Source: HLUCCA09 sp039189975 (GTDB lineage Bacteria; Pseudomonadota; Alphaproteobacteria; Rhodobacterales; Rhodobacteraceae). Taken from it: DNA of 15,005 nt. Position 1 is the first letter of the stretch. The number at the start of each line of letters is the position of its first letter. Location: NCBI GenBank assembly GCA_039189975.1, contig JBCCYI010000107.1, positions 1 through 15,005 of the forward strand, written 5' to 3'. The notes beneath the pieces were generated by a model. The model saw only the letters and a program-made list of their open reading frames with translations. It did no database searches and was not told where the DNA came from. The position numbers and the translations under genes were made by a program. This document shows positions 6,174 through 13,133 of the stretch, one piece after another.

Positions 6174-8471
6174 ATGTCAGAGCTTCCCACCAAAGCGCAG
6201 ATCCTCGACTGGATCTCCGAGAACCCAACCCAAACCGCCAAGCGCGACATCGCCCGCGCCTTCGGTATCAAGGGGGCGGCCCGGATCGACCTCAAGCGCC
6301 TCCTGCGCGAGCTCGAAGATGAGGGACATCTGGATCGCCGCAAGGGACACTACCGGGACCCGGAGAAACTGCCGCCTGTCACCGTGGCTCAAGTGAACGC
6401 GCCGGATGACCAGGGTGATCTGACGGCCCGTCCTCTGGAATGGCATGGCGAAGGGCCAGAGCCCCGCATCCTGCTGATCCCGCGCGCCGGGGAGCCTGCG
6501 TTGGGCGAGGGGGATCGCGTGCTCCTCCGTCTCCAGGCCGTTCCGGGCGAAGACCACCAATACGAAGGCCGCCTGATCCGCAAGATCGGCACCAACCCAC
6601 GAGCGATCCTCGGGATCTTCCGCACGGGCGCGGAGGGCGGGCGGATCACGCCGATCGACAAGGGCTCGGACCGGGAGTGGTTCGTCCCCGCAGGCAACAC
6701 CCACGGTGCCAAGGACGGTGAGCTGGTGGAGGCGGAACAGGCCGGGCCACGCTCCCGCCTCGGTCTGCCCAAGGCGCGGATCACCAGCCGGTTGGGCGAC
6801 CCGTCGGGACCGCGCGCCGTCTCCCTCATCGCGATCCACCAGCATGGCATCCCGGACGTCTTCCCCGATGCCGCCATCGCCGAGGCCGACGCGATGAAGC
6901 CCGCGGGGCTGAAGGGGCGCGAGGACCTCCGCCATCTGCCGCTTATCACCATCGACCCCTCGGACGCGCGCGACCATGACGACGCCGTCTACGCGCATCC
7001 CGATGATGCGGAGGACAACGCCGGCGGCCATGTCGTCTGGGTCGCGATCGCCGACGTCGCCCATTACGTCCGCCCCGGCAGCGCGCTCGACCATGAGGCG
7101 CGTACCCGGGGTAACTCGACGTACTTCCCCGACCGTGTCGTGCCGATGCTGCCGGACCGCTTGTCGGGCGACCTCTGCTCGCTCCACGAAGGGGTGCCGC
7201 GCGCCTGCATCGCCGTGCGGATGCGTCTGTCCTCAGAGGGCGATGTGATCGGCACGTCGTTTCACCGCGGCCTCATGCGCTCGGCCGCGTCGCTCTCCTA
7301 CGAGCAGGCGCAGGCCGCGTTCGACGGCACGCCGGACGACAAGGCCGGGCCCCTCGTCGAGACGGTACTCGCCCCGCTCTACGCCGCCTACAAGGCCGCC
7401 GCCCAGGCGCGCGACCGGCGCCAGCCGCTCGACCTCGACCTGCCGGAACGGCGCATCGAGCTGTCAGAGGCGGGCGAGGTCACATCGGTCAACTTCCGCG
7501 AGCGGCTCGACGCGCACCGCCTCATCGAGGAGTTCATGATCCTCGCCAACGTCGCCGCCGGGCAGACGCTGGTGCACAAGAAGACGCCGCTCCTCTTTCG
7601 CGTTCACGAAGAGCCCGCGCCGGAAAAGCTCGACGCGCTGCGCGAAACGGTGCAGGCCTCCGGGCTCACGCTCGCCAAGGGGCAGGTGCTGCAAACGCGC
7701 CACCTCAACCGCCTGCTCGACGCCGCCGCCGGCACTGAGCTTTCCGAGTTGATCAACATGGCGACCCTGCGCTCCATGCAGCAGGCCTATTACGCGCCGC
7801 AGAACTTCGGCCATTTCGGCCTGGCGCTCGGCACCTACGCGCATTTCACCTCGCCGATCCGGCGCTATGCCGATCTGGTGGTGCATCGCGCGCTCGTCAC
7901 GGCCCATGGCTGGGGCAAGGACGGACTGACCGAGGAGGACATCGACCGGCTGGAGCCCACCGCCCAGCAGATCTCCGAGACCGAGCGCCGCTCCATGACC
8001 GCCGAACGCGACACGACGGACCGCTACCTCGCGGCCTATCTCTCGGAGCGCGTCGGGCAGGAATTCGAGGGGCGGATCAGCGGCATCGCCCGCTTTGGCG
8101 TCTTCGTGAAGCTCGACGAGACGGGCGCAGACGGGCTGATCCCGATCCGCGCCCTGGGCAACGAGTACTTCCACCACGATCGGGACACCAACACCCTGAT
8201 GGGCGCCGATACAGGGCGGGAGATCGGTCTTGGGCTCCGCGTGCGCGCCAAGCTCACGGAAGCGGTGCCCGTCACCGGAGGCCTGATGCTGGACCCGCTC
8301 GAGATCGGCGGCGAGGCTGTCGACGCAGATGGCCGGGCGGGTCCAGGCCGCGGGCCGTACCACAAAGGCCGTCCACCTGGCCCAGCACGCCGCAAGGTTG
8401 GCCAGGCCAAGGCGCGCGACCGGGCGGTCAAGGCCAAGGACAAGCGCAAGGTCACCCGCAAGCGCAAATAG
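6174..8471 (+). CDS. rnr: Ribonuclease R (RNB-family 3'-5' exoribonuclease)
   Basis: This 765-residue protein is RNase R, a processive 3'-5' exoribonuclease that degrades structured RNA, including rRNA fragments and mRNAs released by trans-translation. An N-terminal winged-helix domain covers about residues 5-60 (AKRDIARAFGIKGAARIDLK), followed by cold-shock-type RNA-binding regions. The RNB catalytic domain starts at about 257, with DPSDARDHDDAV giving Asp261, Asp267, Asp269 and Asp270 as the Mg2+ cluster. HFTSPIRRYADLVVHR (557-572) is the other signature. An S1 domain lies at about 626-708 (GRISGIARFGVFVKL), followed by a basic Lys/Arg tail (about 735-765) typical of RNase R rather than RNase II. 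The bases before the ATG are CCCCCC with no Shine-Dalgarno, which points to a leaderless mRNA. Confidence 0.95.
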   Translation: MSELPTKAQILDWISENPTQTAKRDIARAFGIKGAARIDLKRLLRELEDEGHLDRRKGHYRDPEKLPPVTVAQVNAPDDQGDLTARPLEWHGEGPEPRILLIPRAGEPALGEGDRVLLRLQAVPGEDHQYEGRLIRKIGTNPRAILGIFRTGAEGGRITPIDKGSDREWFVPAGNTHGAKDGELVEAEQAGPRSRLGLPKARITSRLGDPSGPRAVSLIAIHQHGIPDVFPDAAIAEADAMKPAGLKGREDLRHLPLITIDPSDARDHDDAVYAHPDDAEDNAGGHVVWVAIADVAHYVRPGSALDHEARTRGNSTYFPDRVVPMLPDRLSGDLCSLHEGVPRACIAVRMRLSSEGDVIGTSFHRGLMRSAASLSYEQAQAAFDGTPDDKAGPLVETVLAPLYAAYKAAAQARDRRQPLDLDLPERRIELSEAGEVTSVNFRERLDAHRLIEEFMILANVAAGQTLVHKKTPLLFRVHEEPAPEKLDALRETVQASGLTLAKGQVLQTRHLNRLLDAAAGTELSELINMATLRSMQQAYYAPQNFGHFGLALGTYAHFTSPIRRYADLVVHRALVTAHGWGKDGLTEEDIDRLEPTAQQISETERRSMTAERDTTDRYLAAYLSERVGQEFEGRISGIARFGVFVKLDETGADGLIPIRALGNEYFHHDRDTNTLMGADTGREIGLGLRVRAKLTEAVPVTGGLMLDPLEIGGEAVDADGRAGPGRGPYHKGRPPGPARRKVGQAKARDRAVKAKDKRKVTRKRK

Positions 8472-8507
8472 CCTTTCGCCTAGAGCGGATACGCGGGGCA
8501 GTGCCGC

Positions 8508-8537
8508 CTGGATGGAGCGTCGTGCGAGCCCATCCAG
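8508..8537 (+). terminator. Weak terminator-like hairpin after rnr
   Basis: CTGGATGG (8508-8515) pairs perfectly with CCATCCAG (8530-8537) over a 14-base loop, 36 bases after the rnr stop. No T-run follows immediately. It may mark the end of the rnr transcript before the transglycosylase promoter. Confidence 0.3.
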
Positions 8538-8590
8538 CCGGCGCGGGCCATTGGGATGCGCAAAATTCGGCGGCCCTTGTGTGGGTTTCC

Positions 8591-8619
8591 TTTCTTGCAG
8601 GCCTCAATCGCGCTATACT
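8591..8619 (+). promoter_or_regulatory. Candidate promoter of the lytic transglycosylase gene
   Basis: A good -10 hexamer, TATACT (8614-8619), has the weaker -35 candidate TTTCTT (8591-8596) 17 bp upstream. The predicted start near 8626 gives a leader of about 35 bases holding AGGCAGGA (8647-8654), the Shine-Dalgarno of the gene at 8661. Confidence 0.4.
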
Positions 8620-8660
8620 TGTGCAAAACAGAGCAGCGATACACTCAGGCAGGATGTCCG

Positions 8661-9971
8661 ATGAAAGCCCTCTTCCAAGCGGCCGCATGGGCCGCTGTTT
8701 TCGCCCTCTTCCCAGTTACGGCTCCGGCAGCGCCTGCCGTCGAAACCTCTCTACGCCCCGCCGCGCGCCCTGCGCAGGAAGCGCAGGCAGCGGCGGCTGA
8801 CGTGGTGAGCCGCGCCGCCCGCCCGGGTGTGACCCAGGTCGCCACGGGCGATGCGGGGTTTGACCGCTGGATCGCACAATTCAAGCGGAAGGCCCGGCGG
8901 GATGGCATCTCGCAAGCCGTGCTCGACGCCGCCTTCGCGGGCATATCCTATGACACGCAGGTGATCCGGCTGGACCGCAACCAGTCCGAGTTTTCCAAGA
9001 CGATCTGGGAGTATCTCGACAGCGCCGTCTCCTCCTCCCGTGTCACGAACGGGCGTGCGGCCTACCGCGCCAACCAAACCGCGCTGCAGGCGATCGAGCG
9101 GCGCTATGGCGTGCCTGCCCATGTCGTTGTGGCCGTTTGGGGGCTGGAGACGTCCTTTGGCTCCTACCGGGGATCGTCGGATGTGATCGAGTCGCTAGCA
9201 ACGCTGGCCTATGACGGCCGCCGCGGCGCGTTCTTCGAGGCGCAGCTGATGGCCGCGCTCGAGATCCTGCAGGCGGGCGATGTGCGGGCGCGCAGCATGC
9301 GCGGCTCCTGGGCCGGGGCGATGGGGCACACGCAATTCATGCCGACGAGCTATCTCGACTACGCCGTCGACTTCACCGGCGACGGGCGGCGCAATATCTG
9401 GGGTGAAGATCCGACGGATGCGTTGGCCTCCACCGCGAATTACCTGGCGAAGAAGGGCTGGGTCGAGGGACAGCCCTGGGGCGTTGAGGTGCGGCTCCCG
9501 GCCGGGTTCGACTATGCGCTGACTGGGCGCGCCGTGTCGAAGACCCCGCGCCAATGGGCGCGCCTTGGCGTGGTCGACATGCAGGGGCGAGCGGTGCCGA
9601 ACCATGGCCGCGCGTCGATCCTGCTGCCTGCCGGGGCGCAGGGGATCGCCCTGATGATCTTCAAGAATTTCGAGGTGATCGAGCGCTACAACCCCGCCGA
9701 TGCCTATGTCATCGGCGTTGGGCATCTCTCGGACCGGGTCGTTGGTGGGCCCGCGTTCCAGGGAGACTGGCCGCGGGGCGACCGTGCGCTGCGCGCCTCC
9801 GAGCGGCGTGAGCTGCAGGAGCGGCTGACGCGCGCGGGCTTCGACACGCAAGGGGTCGACGGCCGCATCGGGCCAAAGACGCAAGCCGCCATCCGCGCCT
9901 ACCAGAAGCGGACCGGCCTATTGCCGGACGGCTATGCCTCCCTCTCCCTGCTGACGCGCCTGCGCGGATAG
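8661..9971 (+). CDS. Secreted lytic murein transglycosylase with peptidoglycan-binding domain (MltB-like)
   Basis: This 436-residue protein cleaves the MurNAc-GlcNAc bond of peptidoglycan, forming 1,6-anhydro ends, and acts in the periplasm. A Sec signal peptide is visible (MKALFQAAAWAAVFALFPVT, cleavage near APA at residues 22-26); there is no lipobox, unlike E. coli MltB. The SLT_2/MltB catalytic domain (PF13406) spans about residues 65-365. Its catalytic Glu163 is in WGLETSFGSYRG, and GAMGHTQFMPTSYLDYAVDF and DGRRNIW follow. A C-terminal PG_binding_1 domain lies at about 375-436 (VDGRIGPKTQAAIRAYQ). The ATG at 8661 was chosen because it begins the signal peptide and has AGGCAGGA upstream; the frame is open another 35 codons but that extension does not look like a protein start. 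Confidence 0.92.
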   Translation: MKALFQAAAWAAVFALFPVTAPAAPAVETSLRPAARPAQEAQAAAADVVSRAARPGVTQVATGDAGFDRWIAQFKRKARRDGISQAVLDAAFAGISYDTQVIRLDRNQSEFSKTIWEYLDSAVSSSRVTNGRAAYRANQTALQAIERRYGVPAHVVVAVWGLETSFGSYRGSSDVIESLATLAYDGRRGAFFEAQLMAALEILQAGDVRARSMRGSWAGAMGHTQFMPTSYLDYAVDFTGDGRRNIWGEDPTDALASTANYLAKKGWVEGQPWGVEVRLPAGFDYALTGRAVSKTPRQWARLGVVDMQGRAVPNHGRASILLPAGAQGIALMIFKNFEVIERYNPADAYVIGVGHLSDRVVGGPAFQGDWPRGDRALRASERRELQERLTRAGFDTQGVDGRIGPKTQAAIRAYQKRTGLLPDGYASLSLLTRLRG

Positions 9972-10000
9972 CGCCAACGTCCGCGCCGGGCCAACACCGC

Positions 10001-10029
10001 TTGGCAGATCGCGCCCGTGCGCCTATACC
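10001..10029 (+). promoter_or_regulatory. Candidate smpB promoter (leaderless type)
   Basis: TTGGCA (10001-10006, one mismatch from TTGACA) and TATACC (10024-10029) are 17 bp apart. The expected start falls at about 10036, within two bases of the smpB ATG at 10038. No Shine-Dalgarno is present between them. Confidence 0.5.
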
Positions 10030-10037
10030 CGCGCTCC

Positions 10038-10511
10038 ATGGCCAAGAAAGACGACAACAAGAACTACAAGGTGATCGCCGAGAACCGGCGGGCGCGCTAC
10101 GATTATGCCATCGAGGAAGACATCGAGTGCGGCATCGTGCTGACCGGGTCCGAGGTGAAGAGCCTGCGGATGAACACCAGCCAGATCACCGAAAGCTACG
10201 CCGAGGTGAAGGAAAGCGAAATGTGGCTGGTCAACAGCTACATCGCGCCCTACGAGCAGGCGATGTTCGGCCATGAGGACCGGCGCCGGCGCAAGCTCCT
10301 CGCCTCCAAGCGCGAGATCGCCCGTATGTGGGCCGATACGCAGCGCAAGGGCATGACGTTGGTGCCGCTCGTGATGTACTTCAACCATCGCGGGATCGTG
10401 AAGGTGAAGCTTGGCATCGCGAAGGGCAAGAACGTCGCCGACAAGCGCGCCACCGAGGCCAAGCGGGACTGGCAGCGCCAAAAGAGCCGCCTGATGAAGG
10501 AACACGGCTGA
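10038..10511 (+). CDS. smpB: SsrA-binding protein SmpB
   Basis: This 157-residue protein is SmpB, which binds tmRNA and brings it to stalled ribosomes in trans-translation. Family features are the N-terminal NKNYKVIAENRRARYDYAI, the OB-fold strand GIVLTGSEVKSLR, NSYIAPYEQA, and GHEDRRRRKLLASKREI. The C-terminal KGKNVADKRATEAKRDWQRQ is the basic tail that lies in the mRNA channel. Length is normal for the family. The ATG at 10038 was chosen because MAKKDDNKNYK is the typical beginning; an in-frame start at 10017 would add seven residues that overlap the likely promoter. ssrA is not in the window. Its partner nuclease RNase R is encoded two genes upstream. Confidence 0.97.
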   Translation: MAKKDDNKNYKVIAENRRARYDYAIEEDIECGIVLTGSEVKSLRMNTSQITESYAEVKESEMWLVNSYIAPYEQAMFGHEDRRRRKLLASKREIARMWADTQRKGMTLVPLVMYFNHRGIVKVKLGIAKGKNVADKRATEAKRDWQRQKSRLMKEHG

Positions 10512-10523
10512 GTCGCTGACCGA

Positions 10524-10559
10524 CCGGCGGCGCCCTCCCGGCCGGCGGCGCCCTCCCAG
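10524..10559. repeat. 18-bp tandem duplication after smpB
   Basis: CCGGCGGCGCCCTCCCGG is followed directly by CCGGCGGCGCCCTCCCAG, differing at one position. It begins 13 bases after the smpB stop codon. Confidence 0.8.
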
Positions 10560-10565
10560 CCGCAG

Positions 10566-10613
10566 GCGTCTGCGCCGTTAGCGCAGGCGCACGCGACGGC
10601 TCACCGTCTGCGT
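10566..10613 (+). terminator. Twin back-to-back hairpins after smpB (candidate terminator)
   Basis: GCGTCTGCGC (10566-10575) pairs with GCGCAGGCGC (10581-10590) over the loop CGTTA: a 10-bp stem with one G.U pair. ACGCGACGG (10591-10599) then pairs with CCGTCTGCGT (10604-10613) over CTCA, with one bulged base. The second begins on the base after the first ends. The G.U pair would be an A.C mismatch in a minus-strand transcript, so the first stem favours RNA coming from smpB. There is no T-run. The rest of 10614-10742 holds only short GC-rich inverted repeats (for example 10681-10685 with 10694-10698) that may serve the convergent RTX gene. Confidence 0.45.
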
Positions 10614-10742
10614 GGCATCGGCGGCTACCGACCCCGGTGGGTGGGCGAGCGCACCCGGTACCCTACCATGGACAGGCGCACGGCGACGGTCACCGCCGAA
10701 GCGCTGCTGGCTCTACGAGCTCGGGTGAGCCCGCGCTGACCG

Positions 10743-11825
10743 TTAGAGGAAGATCAGATCGTCCAGTGTGAGCGTCGTGACGTCCATTCCGGTTACAGTC
10801 ACGAAATCCTCCCCATAGGCAATCTCGACCCTGCGTTCGCTGATTTCCGTGAGCACCACCGCGCTGCGATCCAGACCACCCGAAGACAGGTCGATCGAGA
10901 TGAGATCGTCTTCGACGTCGAAGCGCAGCAGACGGTCTGCGCCATCCCCAACCAGGAAATAGAAGATATCCGCGCCATCCCCTCCAGACAGCACATCATT
11001 GCCAAGACCGCCGGTGATCTCGTCGTTGCCGGCCCCGCCATGGAGACGGTCGCGCCCCGCGCCACCGTCGAGCGTGTCGTTGCCCTCGCCGCCGCGCAGA
11101 AGGTCCCTGCCGGCGTCACCGGAGAGCTCGTCTGCGCCCGCACCGCCGGACAGCCGATCATGGCCGTCGCCACCGCTGAGCGTGTCGTCGCCCGCGCCGC
11201 CCCTCAGGACGTCGTGCCCGCCGTCGCCTGAGAGATCGTCGTCTCCACCGCCGCCGTAGAGATGGTCGTTGCCCGCGCCTCCGGCGATCGTGTCTCCCCC
11301 TTCACCGCCCGAAATCACGTCGCGACCACCGGCGCCATTGGCGGTGTCGTCCCCGTCGCCAAGGCGCATCTTGTCCCTGTTTTCCGTTCCATCGACGTTG
11401 TCCGCCTGCTCGGACCCCGTGAAGACGATCCGCAGCTTGGCCAGCAGCGCGTCGACGGTATCGTCCGCGAGCGCCTCTGTCAGCGCAGCGCCATCAAGGC
11501 TGAAGCGCGAGATCGTTGCGACGGTATCTTCTCCAGAGTTGAAGGTGCCGCCCGTGATGATCCCCGAGAAACCATCGACGGCGTCGTAGCTGAGGGTATC
11601 TCCGGTCAGCTCCAGCGTGACGTTCGGATCGTCCGGGCTCTGGAGCGTGACACGTCCCTCGGCGCTTTGCGTGACACTGCCCGTCAAGAGCAGAGGAAGA
11701 CTGTAGATGCTGCTGTTGAAAGCGGAGTGCGCCTCGATCCGGGCAACGTGTCCCGGGCGCTGCACAAGGGGTGCGACGCTCGACTGTGTGTCGGGTCGGC
11801 CCTGAAAAAGTCCGCGAATGGGCAT
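10743..11825 (-). CDS. RTX calcium-binding protein, probable type I secretion substrate
   Basis: This 360-residue protein carries about 13 consecutive glycine-rich RTX nonapeptides (GGxGxDxLx, about residues 173-289, for example GGAGNDHLY, GGAGDDTLS, GGEGNDTLD), which bind Ca2+ and fold as a parallel beta-roll outside the cell. A non-repetitive C-terminus (290-360) ends in TLTLDDLIFL, like the uncleaved secretion signals of type I exporters. There is no Sec signal peptide. The N-terminal ~165 residues show no enzyme domain I recognise; 50-140 look like beta strands plus an Asp-rich helix. The ATG at 11825 has AAGGA nine bases upstream. No ABC exporter, membrane fusion protein or TolC gene is in the window. 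Toxin, adhesin and matrix roles all remain possible. Confidence 0.85.
   Translation of the reverse strand: MPIRGLFQGRPDTQSSVAPLVQRPGHVARIEAHSAFNSSIYSLPLLLTGSVTQSAEGRVTLQSPDDPNVTLELTGDTLSYDAVDGFSGIITGGTFNSGEDTVATISRFSLDGAALTEALADDTVDALLAKLRIVFTGSEQADNVDGTENRDKMRLGDGDDTANGAGGRDVISGGEGGDTIAGGAGNDHLYGGGGDDDLSGDGGHDVLRGGAGDDTLSGGDGHDRLSGGAGADELSGDAGRDLLRGGEGNDTLDGGAGRDRLHGGAGNDEITGGLGNDVLSGGDGADIFYFLVGDGADRLLRFDVEDDLISIDLSSGGLDRSAVVLTEISERRVEIAYGEDFVTVTGMDVTTLTLDDLIFL
10959..11309 (-). repeat. Coding tandem repeat: 13 RTX nonapeptide units of 27 bp
   Basis: A 27-base periodicity encodes the GGxGxDxLx nonapeptides of the RTX protein. Units are degenerate at the DNA level but keep the Gly-Gly and Asp codons in phase. 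The reverse reading gives spurious Pro/Ser-rich frames on the plus strand. Confidence 0.85.
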
Positions 11826-11863
11826 GGGATGGTGTCCTTACAAAGAGATCCGTTCTTGGGTTG

Positions 11864-11899
11864 GTGGCGGACCCTGCTGGATCAGGCAGGGTCCGCCAC
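11864..11899 (-). repeat. 14-bp perfect inverted repeat upstream of the RTX gene
   Basis: GTGGCGGACCCTGC (11864-11877) and GCAGGGTCCGCCAC (11886-11899) are exact reverse complements separated by TGGATCAG. It is the strongest stem in the window and ends 38 bases before the RTX start codon. Confidence 0.8.
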
Positions 11900-12116
11900 G
11901 CGCATGTGGCATGCGGGCACGCCGTGCACCCGGGCCGTCTCGTGGCATCACCACGAGTGTCCAGCCAAGGGCCGTTGGGCCGACGACACGCGACACGCTT
12001 CTCGCTCCAGCTGTCGACGGTTTGAGCCATGCCGCCGCAGGGGGGATACCTGCGGCTTGTGCCTGGGGCAGGCACACTTGGGGATGGTGCACAGCACATC
12101 AGGATCGACAGATGAA

Positions 12117-12133
12117 ATGGGCATTATGCCCAT
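12117..12133. promoter_or_regulatory. Operator-like inverted repeat, copy 1
   Basis: ATGGGCAT-T-ATGCCCAT is a perfect 8+1+8 palindrome. It covers about +1 to +17 of the predicted RTX transcript, a position where a bound protein would block transcription. A related copy lies exactly 60 bp away at 12177. The binding protein is unknown. Confidence 0.55.
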
Positions 12134-12139
12134 ATTTGT

Positions 12140-12169
12140 GATCTAGTCGAAACGTGGACTTGCTGTCAA
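12140..12169 (-). promoter_or_regulatory. Candidate RTX gene promoter
   Basis: On the minus strand a perfect -35 TTGACA (12169-12164) is followed after 18 bases by TAGATC (12145-12140). Read as ACTAGATC, the -10 matches the alphaproteobacterial GCTANAWC pattern at all but one defined position. The predicted start is near 12133. Confidence 0.55.
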
Positions 12170-12176
12170 TCCAAAA

Positions 12177-12193
12177 ATGGACTATTTGCCCAT
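12177..12193. promoter_or_regulatory. Operator-like inverted repeat, copy 2 (imperfect)
   Basis: ATGGACTATTTGCCCAT matches copy 1 at 13 of 17 positions, keeping the outer arms ATGG and GCCCAT. It lies at about -44 to -60 of the RTX promoter and about 125 bases upstream of the DUF6502 start, so it could act on either divergent gene. Confidence 0.5.
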
Positions 12194-12317
12194 CTGCAAC
12201 AGATCATGCCAGGAGAGACCCCGAACCTTCTAGACAAATCCTATTTATCTCAGAGCATTAGGGGATTCCTGGTGGATCGGGTGTCTTGTCAGACGCTCTC
12301 GGCGAGAGGGGCAAAAC

Positions 12318-13133
12318 GTGCCAAAGAGCACATTTAAGGGCGCCGTTAGGCGCATTCTGCGCCCGCTTGTCCGGGCGATGATCGGACGCGGACTGACATT
12401 TCCCGAGCTGTCACAGCTCCTGAAGGAACTCTACGTCGAAGAAGCCCAGCGCTCGTTTCGGCTGGAGCGTACACGCGTGACGGACAGCCGCATCAGCCTG
12501 CTGACGGGCCTGCAACGGCGGGACGTGAAGGCGATCCGCGCGGCAAGCACCCAGCCGGAGGAAAGCGCCCGCGCGCCGGGACCTGTGTCGCGCGTGCTTG
12601 CGCTATGGTCCGGCGACCCGGCCTTTCTCGACACAAACGGCGTGCCGCGTACCCTGCCCCGCAACGGGCCGTCGCCGTCCTTTGAGGCGCTTGTCGCCGA
12701 GGTCGGTCGCGACGTGCACGCCCGCACGATCCTCGACGAGTTGCTGCGGCTGGAGCTGGCCAGGATCGACGACGAGGATCGCGTCGTCCTGCGCGTCGAG
12801 GCATTGGTGCCCAGCCCCGATGAGCACCTGCTGATCACCTATTTCGCGAACAATCTCGGCGATCATGCGGAAGCCGCTGCATCGAACATCCTGGCGGCAC
12901 CCGCACCGGGCCCCTTCTTTGAGCGTGCCGTGCACTACAACCAGCTCACCCAGGCCTCTGTCGACGCCTTGGAGGACATGGCGCGCAGCCGCGCGATGGA
13001 AATGTTGAGCGCCATGAACGCCGAAGCAATGGCCATGCAAAGGGCCGATGCCGGCAATGGCGATGCGCGAATGCGGTTTCGCACCGGCGCATTCGTCTTT
13101 CAGGCGGCGATGGATGATGAGGCGAAGTCATGA
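12318..13133 (+). CDS. DUF6502 family protein
   Basis: This 271-residue protein resembles the uncharacterised DUF6502 family by its N-terminus (ILRPLVRAMIGRGLTFPELS, then LLKELYVEEA) and RVTDSRISLLTGLQRRDVK (residues 53-71). These N-terminal helices look like a winged helix-turn-helix, and a second helical region (about 118-165, SFEALVAEVG and ILDELLRLELARI) ends in a strand pair. A DNA-binding role is therefore an inference; no function is established to my knowledge. There is no signal peptide or membrane segment. The GTG start has GAGAGGGG (12304-12311) six bases upstream, partly held in a small CTCTC-GGC-GAGAG hairpin. Its stop overlaps the DUF5666 gene start (ATGA). It diverges from the RTX gene across a region holding two operator-like palindromes. 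Confidence 0.82.
   Translation: MPKSTFKGAVRRILRPLVRAMIGRGLTFPELSQLLKELYVEEAQRSFRLERTRVTDSRISLLTGLQRRDVKAIRAASTQPEESARAPGPVSRVLALWSGDPAFLDTNGVPRTLPRNGPSPSFEALVAEVGRDVHARTILDELLRLELARIDDEDRVVLRVEALVPSPDEHLLITYFANNLGDHAEAAASNILAAPAPGPFFERAVHYNQLTQASVDALEDMARSRAMEMLSAMNAEAMAMQRADAGNGDARMRFRTGAFVFQAAMDDEAKS

Larger units (their letters stand above)
11826..12133 (-). other. Long structured 5' leader of the RTX gene (predicted)
   Basis: If transcription begins near 12133, the RTX mRNA has a leader of about 308 bases. Four perfect inverted repeats lie in it: 12058-12065 with 12069-12076 (8 bp, triloop), 12034-12041 with 12049-12056 (8 bp), 11939-11945 with 11951-11957 (7 bp) and 11864-11877 with 11886-11899 (14 bp, 8-base loop). 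The last is about 24 bases before the Shine-Dalgarno AAGGA. No T-run follows any of them. I recognise no riboswitch class. With 12134-12317 this makes up the 492-base gap without a supported gene. Confidence 0.4.

Noticed and set aside
10512..10742. tmRNA (ssrA) next to smpB
   Set aside because: No tRNA-like ends, tag-peptide frame or permuted-tmRNA features are visible in this gap; it is also too short and GC-repeat-rich.
10959..11309. Regular repeats suggestive of a CRISPR or minisatellite
   Set aside because: The 27-base period encodes RTX nonapeptides in one open frame, which explains it fully.
11838..12092. 84-codon minus-strand ORF (GTG start) whose stop overlaps the RTX Shine-Dalgarno
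   Set aside because: No Shine-Dalgarno before its GTG, it spans the strong hairpins, and the peptide is low-complexity; a leader peptide is possible but unsupported.
11948..12133. 61-codon minus-strand ORF whose ATG coincides with the predicted RTX transcription start
   Set aside because: The coincidence with a leaderless start is tempting, but the ATG is part of the palindrome itself, codon use is mixed and the peptide resembles nothing known.
11262..12146. 294-codon plus-strand frame opposite the RTX gene and its leader
   Set aside because: It reads through the complement of the RTX region and the hairpins; no family signature and no ribosome-binding site.
12154..12170. Possible third operator copy overlapping the RTX -35
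   Set aside because: It matches copy 2 at only about 11 of 17 positions and lacks the symmetric GCCCAT arm; likely chance.
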